Part shown: positions 57,663 through 64,000 of the stretch, one piece after another
Layout of the letters: the number at the start of each line of letters is the position of its first letter
Position numbering within the stretch: position 1 is the first letter of the stretch
Notes under the pieces: generated by a model
Told to the model about the DNA's origin: nothing
Seen by the model: only the letters and a program-made list of their open reading frames with translations
The model's database searches: none
NCBI GenBank assembly: GCA_951799405.1
Contig: OX637345.1
Location: 1,364,001 to 1,428,000 of the forward strand
Length of the DNA: 64,000 nucleotides
Source: Agapetus fuscipes
Lineage: Eukaryota; Arthropoda; Insecta; Trichoptera; Glossosomatidae
Reading direction: 5' to 3'
Program-made: the position numbers and the translations under genes

Positions 57663-58140
57663 CTTTCTACAATCTAAGTTTGTTTTTTTTAAATAGATTT
57701 GTAAAAAGGAATGCAATCCACCAACCTACATATTTTGCCTGGCCAGTTATCTCCATGCGAAAGCAGAGGCTTGTGTGCATGCAACGGTATCTGTTGAACC
57801 AGGCTCGAAGTTATAGTCAAGTAGGTTAGACGCAAGATTCGAACCAACATTATCTGGTCCCAAATACCGCGCCTCTATCTCTCGGCCATAACACAGACGT
57901 TGCAAAGGCATATTACATTTAAGATTCATATTAAGTGCATTATCATAAGCGGACAAGTATAAGTTCGAGCTTACACATGCCGCATGTGGACCTACAATAT
58001 AAAAACCCGAATCTCAAATGAACTTAACCACTGCAACTCTTGCCGACCTTGCCTGAAACAACGGTAACATTGGCAAAGGGACCCATTTTTTACAGTATGA
58101 GTGGTCAGTCTCATACCAACCTGTAAGTTAAGGAATACAA
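57663..58140 (-). repeat. SINE-3, then complete T3
   Basis: SINE-3 57663-57898: poly-A side TTTTTTTTAAATAG, GGAATGCAATCCACCAACC, TGCATGCAACGGTATCTG, GATTCGAACCAACATTATC, TCGGCCATAACAC. T3 57899-58140. Confidence 0.8.
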
Positions 58141-58508
58141 ACAATTGATTACAGTTAAAAGAAACAATCACTAGAAAAACAATCAAATTAAAACAAAAAA
58201 AAAACAAAACACCTATAAAATTGAGAATCAAAAATTTGAAAGCCTTATCATTAACCGCCAGCATTCCAGATCATTTTTTTCGGTTATCGGTGAGTTGCAT
58301 TCCTCTTCACAATTATATTAAAAATAATAATGTTAGTTCTCGCATCACTATTCGTCTAATATCTGAAAAGTGTCATCATCATTGAAATTAATTAATATTT
58401 GAAAATATAAAATACCCCGGGGTAGAATAAATATTTTATACTGGCAGTCATGGGGTTGAGTGGACAGCTTTTTACAACCCACAAAACACTGTGTTTTGTA
58501 TTTTAAGC

Positions 58509-58577
<69 letters not shown>

Positions 58578-58689
58578 GTGTGTTCTGACCCTAGAGAGTA
58601 GTTTTACCTTTTCCATTGTCCAGTGTAAAATATCACAATCTTTGAATTTGTAAAGTCGGCATAATTTAGAACTGTTGTTCATGATCTAA
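58141..58689. other. Unassigned, with a (TG)n microsatellite at 58512-58583
   Basis: About 35 TG units with one TGCG interruption. The flanks show no gene. Confidence 0.9.
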
Positions 58690-58948
58690 ATCTAAAACAT
58701 CTAAATCTAAGTTGCAAAGATATGTATCATTTGAGATTCATATTAAATGCATTCCCACAAGCAGACACGCATAATTTCGCGCTCACACATGCCGCATGTG
58801 GACCTACAATATAAAAACCCAATCTCAAATGAGCATGAGCCCTGCAACTCTTGCCGACCTTCCCTGAAACACGGGTGGCATTGGCAAAGTGAAACATTTT
58901 TTATAGTATGGGTGGTCGGCCTCATACCAACCAATAAGTCAAGGAATG
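58690..58948 (-). repeat. T3 block, complete
   Basis: AATCTAAGTTGCAAAG to CCAATAAGTCAAGGAATG, followed by an ATG run. Confidence 0.88.
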
Positions 58949-59094
58949 ATGATGATGATGATTGCGATAATGGTAACTGTAGCATAATTCTATTCCACAA
59001 AGATGGCCAGAACCTTTGACGAGTCATTTTCGAATCATTCTTTTTCATATCTTCGATTTACAAAAATCTATTAACATAACTATATATGACTATA

Positions 59095-59500
59095 ACTAAG
59101 TTAAGGAAGAAGTGGCGGCTAATCTGTAATGTTGATTTGCAATGTTGGCGGCTTGTTCATTCGTAATTTTATGTAATACTTTTTGAATAGGTACCTATTG
59201 TTTTTTTTTGTATAAATTTCTTTATTAACGTTTTGTTGTTTTTATATACTTGTATGTTATTTATTATTTGTATTCCTTGACTATTAGGTGGGTATGAGGC
59301 TGACAACCCAAACTGTACAAAAAATGGTTCACTTTGCCATTGTCACCCCTGGTTTCAGGAAACGTCGGCAAAACTTATACTATATTCATTTGAGGTTTGG
59401 ATTTTAATGTGTAAGTAAAATTTACCAGTGTCTGTTTGTGGGCATTCATTTCATTTGATATGAGTTTAATGTAAATATATCTTTGCAGCTTAGATTATAA
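59095..59500 (+). mobile_element. LINE-A last codons, 3' UTR and T3
   Basis: KKWRLICNVDLQCWRL at 59103-59155, 115 bp of T-rich UTR close to that of 14492-14608, then T3 at 59273 and TTAGATTATAAATAAAAG. A fourth preserved RT-UTR-T3 order. Confidence 0.82.
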
Positions 59501-59569
59501 ATAAAAGTCAAGGAATACAAATTTAAAAATTTTACATAGGTACAACCACAGATCACGGGTACTACCAAA

Positions 59570-59765
59570 TCGTTAGATGAGATGGTTTGGGCATCTTGAA
59601 AGAATGGATGACGATCGACTGACGAAGAAAGTGTACAGAGGGAATGCCAGAGGAAAGCGTGGAATGGGAAGACTGAGGAAGGAATGGATAGACCAAATAA
59701 CCTCATAACAACCTATAAATCAAGGAATACAAACAATAAATAACATTCAGGTATATAAAACCATC
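59570..59765 (+). pseudogene. LINE-A WFGHLERM region with T3 5' scrap
   Basis: RMRWFGHLERMDDDRLTKKV, GKRGMGRLRKEWIDQIT, then directly ACAACCTATAAATCAAGGAA (antisense T3 5' end and UTR). Confidence 0.75.
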
Positions 59766-59784
59766 AAGACCTTAAACGTCTTGG

Positions 59785-60110
59785 ACCGGTCCGTAGTCCA
59801 GTGGCAACACTTCGGACTCGCAAAAGGAAGGTTGTGAATTTGGATCTCGGCGGAGCATTAAAAATTTACCATTTATGTTTCCAAATATGCTCTTCGCTGG
59901 GTTGAAAAAAATCGTAAAAACCTTTACCAATGACCGGTCACTAACGGTCCATGCAGCCTTACAGCAATTTGATCTTGCTTGAGTATTGGCGCTTTGTAGC
60001 GACGACCAAGCTCGTAAACACCTCTGCGGCACTACAACAAGTGTCATAGACCCCTAGACTCTCTAGAATCTAGGGAGTATCCCGCACAGGATTTCTTAAA
60101 AAAAAAAATT
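59785..60110 (+). mobile_element. SINE-1b, full tRNA-like head and poly-A tail
   Basis: GGACCGGTCCGTAGTCCAG, decayed B box GTGAATTTGGATCTCGGC, body, GTAGCGACGACCAAGCTCG, CTCTGCGGCACTACAAC, GAATCTAGGGAGTATCCCGC, ACAGGATTTCTT and A10. The best copy for the 1b tail. Confidence 0.86.
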
Positions 60111-60249
60111 CAATATAAATTGGTGTAATTATTGGAAACTAAAATTTCTGAATTTTGCAACTCTGACCGCTTTTCCCTGAAACAGGGAGGCGCATGCACT
60201 ATGTATTATAGCTTTCAGACTTCTCAGTTAATCTCCAAACAGAATGCAC

Positions 60250-60910
60250 ACTACGTAGTTCCCAATATACCGTCAGCTTAGTGCTTGTTTGTCTTATCTC
60301 CATCAGAGGTAAGTTCACATGAGCAATGTTTGTATGTGTACTGGACCTATATGTTTTATCTATAATAATATCTGTAATCTAAAGATATATTAACATTTAA
60401 AGCTAATATCAAATGTGTGCCCACAAACAAACAAGTGTAGTTCGCGCTTACAAATGCTGAGTGTATACATACAAATAAAATCCAAACCTCAAATAAAAAT
60501 ACACCCTACCACTTTTTCCGACCTTCTCTGACACAGGGGTGACATTGCCAAAGTGAACCATTTTTTACAGTATGGGTGGACAGCCTCATACTAACCAATA
60601 AGTCAAGGAAATGGAAATTGATTTTAGAAATATTTAAAACAATTCTCACATTATCGTATTGTATGTATGTTTTTTTCTTAGATTTCAAATTGATTAAGTC
60701 AAACATTGTCGTAAGCCATTATAAAGGTTTATTTTAAAATAATGAAAATTATTTTTGAATATTAAAACTTTTTATTATTATTATTTTTCATTATTTTAAA
60801 ATAAACCTTTTTTTCTTAGCTCAGATTTCATTGAAAAGACATCTTTGAATCAAACGGTAGAGAAGCCCAACAAGCACTGGGAGGACGATCCGGCGAATGC
60901 AGGGATTGCA
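60250..60910 (+). repeat. Repeat X, copy 3, interrupted by antisense T3
   Basis: 60250-60362 and 60613-60910 carry CATGAGCAATGTTTGTATG, CTCACATTATCG and AACAAGCACTGGG. Antisense T3 occupies 60363-60612. A palindrome lies within at 60723-60810. Confidence 0.65.
60723..60810. repeat. 26-bp perfect inverted repeat
   Basis: The arms 60723-60748 (AAAGGTTTATTTTAAAATAA then TGAAAA) and 60785-60810 are exact inverses around a 36-bp A+T-rich spacer. A snap-back MITE end is possible. Confidence 0.88.
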
Positions 60911-61496
60911 GGAGGCCTTTATGCGAGTTCGCTTGTGACGTCATTCCATTACCGGCATCCAATTAGCCGGTATTAAAAGACCGGTATTACCGAAACAGGG
61001 CAAACCATAAACAGCACTAACAACTGTATACAACTAAAGAGTTTGGCTTGATCAGAGGGCTTTACTAAAATTGTACGAAGGAAGACGAAAGTTTTGATTT
61101 TTGAAAGAGTGTTATGTTAATATGGAAAGGTACCTTCAGGATGTACCTACAGGATACTCACTCCGGCTAGCTATCATCGGCATCACTTTCAAGGCGTGGG
61201 GTTCTTTCTTTGTGTTGCTCACCTTGTATTTTGGGAAGGGTTGTATATTGATAAGTCAAGAGCTAATGTTAACAAAAGAGATTTGGGAGTGATGCTTTCC
61301 GGGATCTGTTGCCGTGGTCTGTGGGAGCTGGAGCTTCCGGACGTTTCGCTCATTTCTACGATGAGCTTCTTCAGCGTGAAGTATGATGATGATGATGATC
61401 TTGATGAAAACTATCACAGTTCTTCAGGAAATAGCCAGACCTGTATTAACACTCTAAGCACTGATCTGTAGGCTGCAGTCCTGGCTGAGCTTACAA
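60911..61496. other. Unassigned; hammerhead-like motif at 61335-61378 (-)
   Basis: Minus strand: CTGAAGA (61368-61374), stem GCTCAT/ATGAGC around loop CGTAGAA, then GAAAC (61343-61347), then GTCCGGAAGC. No coding sequence recognised around it. Confidence 0.55.
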
Positions 61497-61830
61497 TTAG
61501 CTCGGTAGGTGATTTACACGGCTCGGGGCTTCGCCCCCCGAGAGCCGCAGTCCATCAGGCGGATGCCTCAACACGTGGAGCCCCAGGGTGGAGGCTCCTC
61601 TGCACCAGGCTCCGGTCCATAAGGCGGGCGCCTTGGATGGCGGATGCTCCATGCACATGTCCCCACGTGGAAGCCTCGCGGCTAAGTCCACGGGGCCCCA
61701 ACTGAGAAACCCAGGCAGTAATTACCGCCTCCCAGCGCTGTGTGTGACCTCCTCCTTCTCTCTCGTCTTGGGTTTCCGAGTCACAGCGAGTAGAGCCTCG
61801 AAAGCCTTCGGTAGCCGACGTAACTGCAGT
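61497..61830. other. Isolated G+C-rich island
   Basis: About 330 bp of clearly higher G+C than the surroundings, with a strong hairpin CTCGGGG-CTTCG-CCCCCCGAG at 61521-61541. No product or RNA family recognised. It ends before TTAAAAAAAATAACATAAC, which could be a poly-A-like tail. Confidence 0.5.
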
Positions 61831-61892
61831 CGTCTAATTTTAATGTTATTTAAAAAAAATAACATAACAAGAGATAATGAAAATATGAATTT

Positions 61893-62035
61893 AAAATAAA
61901 TGGAAAGAATGTTGATGTAGTAAATGAATTTGTATACTTGGGAAGTAAGTTTGAAAAAGATGGAAGAATGACGGGGGAATTTGAAAGAAGGATAATGAAA
62001 GGTAGGTGTTTATTGGGTGCTACCGCTTGTATCGC
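61893..62035 (+). pseudogene. LINE-A fragment, VYLGS region
   Basis: GKNVDVVNEFVYLGSKFEKD, RMTGEFERRIMKGRCLLGA. The FVYLGS block normally precedes the LMYGSEAW block seen at 14012, so this is a more 5' piece of the family. Confidence 0.72.
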
Positions 62036-62109
62036 TTAAAATAAAATAAAAATCTAAAAACGCTCGATTGGTGGTACACTTGATTATATTTATATACTTA
62101 CTTGATTAC

Positions 62110-62625
62110 GGTTCCTTGACTTATAGGTTGATATGAGGCTGACCACTCATACTGTAAAAAATGGTTCTAATCTAATATAATGTAATCTAAGCTGCAAGGA
62201 TATATATCATTTAAGATTTATATCAAATGCATTCCCACAAGCAGATATGTATAATATGCCGCATGTGGACCTACATTATAAAACCCCAATCTCAAATAAA
62301 CATAATCCCTGCAACTCTTGCCGTCCTTCCCTTTATCAGGGGTAACATTGGCAAAGTGAACCATTTTTTACAGGTTGGGTGGTCAGCCGCATACCAACCT
62401 ATAAGTCAAGGAACGGTTCACTTTGTCATTGTCCCCCCTGTCTCAGGGAAGGTCGGCAAGAGTTGCAGGGTGTATGTCCATTTGAGATTCGAGTTTTAAT
62501 ATTGTTAGTCCACATGCGGAATGTTAAAGTGCGAACTTATACGTGTCTGCTTGTGAAAATGCATATTATATGAATCTTCAATGTAACATATCTTTGCAAC
62601 TTAAATTAGATAAGATTAGAGTAAA
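62110..62625. repeat. T3 (+) with an antisense T3 nested inside
   Basis: The host T3 runs 62111-62165 and 62415-62625. The inserted copy 62166-62414 is antisense and complete, starting with the TAATCTAATATAATG tail and ending ATAAGTCAAGGAAC. GGTTC is repeated at both joints. Confidence 0.85.
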
Positions 62626-64000
62626 GGATATTCTTTCATCAAATGTACTTACACGGGTATGTTTGTGGGCATGCATTTGATATGAGTTTTTAATGTGAAT
62701 ATGTCTTTTACTATGATGGATTGTAAAAATGTAAAAAAAGGCAGAATTCATACAAATTTGTACTTTTTAAACTTATTTTTAACTTGATGTGAAATATTAC
62801 ATCTACACTAAATACAGCATTCACAACTTTCACGAAACATCAATAATTATCAAAATCTCGCCCAGCTTGCTGTGAACAAACTTTAATAACGGCAACTCTG
62901 GAATATACAAAGTACGATACATTATATTTCCAGATATCGGGGAATTTATATGGCAATACAAAGTTTGACTAATGCTCAAAGTTTTCATGGGACAGAGCAA
63001 AACCTGTACTTTAAATGTACAACGTAAATTTTCAACTTAATTGTAGCGTTTAACTGAAAGTGTATTGATATTGAAATTGCAGTCTCTAGTGAGGGTTTTA
63101 GTTTTGTAACATTTTTGTGGTTGACTTTGAATGCAAGGTTTTACACTTGTAGTAATGAACGTCGTAGCAAAGCTGGGGTCTACGCCGTAGAGCCAGATGT
63201 ATTGTCCATTGGCGTAGAGTTACAATTACGTGATTTTCATTGCTTTTTTTAATTAATTTGCGATAAAGTTTGAGTTTTTCAAAAAATACATTATAGCATC
63301 TGGAGGTTCTGGACGTTTCACTCAAGTCAACAATGGGCGTTTTCATCATGATTACGAAGTGATAACGATGGTTAAGATCTTTATATTTCTAACACTTTCA
63401 TCAGCATCGCATCATCTCGGTGAACAAGCCCATCTCAGTCATTGGTGAAACGTTCGAAAGTTCCAGCTCCTGCAGACTACGTATTTAGATAGTAAAAAAT
63501 TCCGGAATGCAACTCTCCAGTATCAACTGTCAGCCGTGTTAGCTTAAAAATCCTATTATTTGTATTGTTTTTTTTTATATTTCTCACGCTATTCGTGAGT
63601 CGTTATCTAGCAACAATTCCACAAGGGGTACCACCCGAGGTATGCTATTAGCTTCAGTAGCATTAACCAACTTAGATTTAGTCGTTGCTTTCAATTTCAG
63701 GGGTAGGCCTTCCACCAATCGTAAAAATATAAAGCTTAGTATACGATTCCATGTGCTTTGACTCCATTTAACACATAGCTGTACCTTAAAGCATAAACAA
63801 CGGTAGTCACATTTAGTAAAATGTGCAGGAGACGAGTTTTAGTGAAAATGTGCACTTTTTTAAACCATCATAATTTCTCAACTAGACGAGATATTTTTGA
63901 TCTGTAAAAACTGTTTATCTTCTTTTATCAATATTTATTTAATGTAAAGTAATGTGAACAACGTATGTGGAACTTCCGTGGTTTATGCTCGCACTTTTAT
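62626..64000. other. Unassigned; inverted hammerhead-like pair at 63300-63480
   Basis: A T3 3' scrap is at 62640-62705 (GTTTGTGGGCATGCATTTG). 63300-63345 (minus) has GAAACGTCCAGAACCTCC and 63430-63475 (plus) has ATTGGTGAAACGTTCGAAAG, TTCCAGCTCC. The remainder shows no gene. Confidence 0.5.

Noticed and set aside
58512..58583. Telomere-like or functional TG tract
   Set aside because: A simple (TG)n microsatellite with no telomeric unit or associated gene.
61588..61899. Protein gene in the G+C-rich island
   Set aside because: Open frames on both strands reflect low stop-codon density in G+C-rich DNA; no domain or start context supports a gene.

Overview
The window looks like a heterochromatin-like or intergenic stretch of a large, A+T-rich animal genome. 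It is probably an arthropod: the LINE types, the 5S/tRNA-headed SINE and the LTR element all fit, but the species cannot be named. I recognise no host protein-coding gene. The only host gene that looks functional is a tRNA-Val(CAC) at 32651-32723 (-). Nearly everything else is mobile DNA, much of it nested.

Family names used below. LINE-A: a LINE whose RT C-terminus carries GRGRPRKVW and ends in KKWRLICNV. T3: a ~250 bp block starting TTCCTTGACTTATAGG and ending in a TTAGA-rich tail; it lies downstream of LINE-A C-termini in several copies and occurs about 40 more times alone. L2-like: LINE fragments ending in a GDRAF...WN.LP...LR...FK..LKT.LF domain, followed by a GCGCC/GGCGC hairpin and an (ATT)n or (ATC)n tail. 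SINE-1: a 5S rRNA-like plus tRNA-like chimeric head, a common body, and one of two tails (1a L2-like hairpin plus ATT repeats; 1b poly-A). SINE-2: tRNA-like head TAGCTCAGTTGGTAGA. SINE-3: a second tRNA-like SINE with a poly-A tail.

Layout. 1-9 kb: truncated LINEs, T3 blocks and SINE fragments, several nested with visible target-site duplications. 9.7-14 kb: a nearly complete Jockey/CR1-type LINE with ORF1 and an uninterrupted endonuclease-RT ORF2; ORF2 has no ATG before its catalytic N-terminus and is joined to ORF1 in the -1 frame through an in-register A AAA AAC heptamer. 14-16 kb: LINE-A end, then an 18-bp minisatellite split by a full-length 5S/tRNA SINE. 16.5-24 kb: T3, SINEs and MITEs (hAT-like with 8-bp TSD). 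24.5-26.3 kb: solo-LTR-like sequence, L2-like fragment, and a 23-bp minisatellite organised as 92-bp units. 27.75-30.57 kb: a hAT-like element with a perfect 8-bp TSD, filled with nested SINEs.

32.8-38.8 kb: a Gypsy-type LTR retrotransposon on the minus strand with 283-bp LTRs differing at one position, a 4-bp TSD, a polypurine tract, and gag and pol joined by A AAA AAC in the -1 direction. It is disabled by a stop codon in pol and by a 1087-bp inverted-repeat DNA transposon (TSD TTA) inside the integrase. It lies 86 bp upstream of the tRNA-Val gene. 39-64 kb: more LINE C-termini from at least four families, a second truncated Jockey-type RT (52.2-54.1 kb), T3 and SINE copies, a piggyBac-like MITE, a long (TG)n tract, palindromes, and hammerhead-ribozyme-like motifs of the kind carried by Penelope-like elements.

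How the parts relate: SINE-1a ends in a copy of the L2-like LINE 3' hairpin, which suggests it borrows that LINE's reverse transcriptase. T3 is either the 3' end of LINE-A or a SINE that captured it. The DNA transposons with terminal repeats insert into these older elements and give a relative age order.
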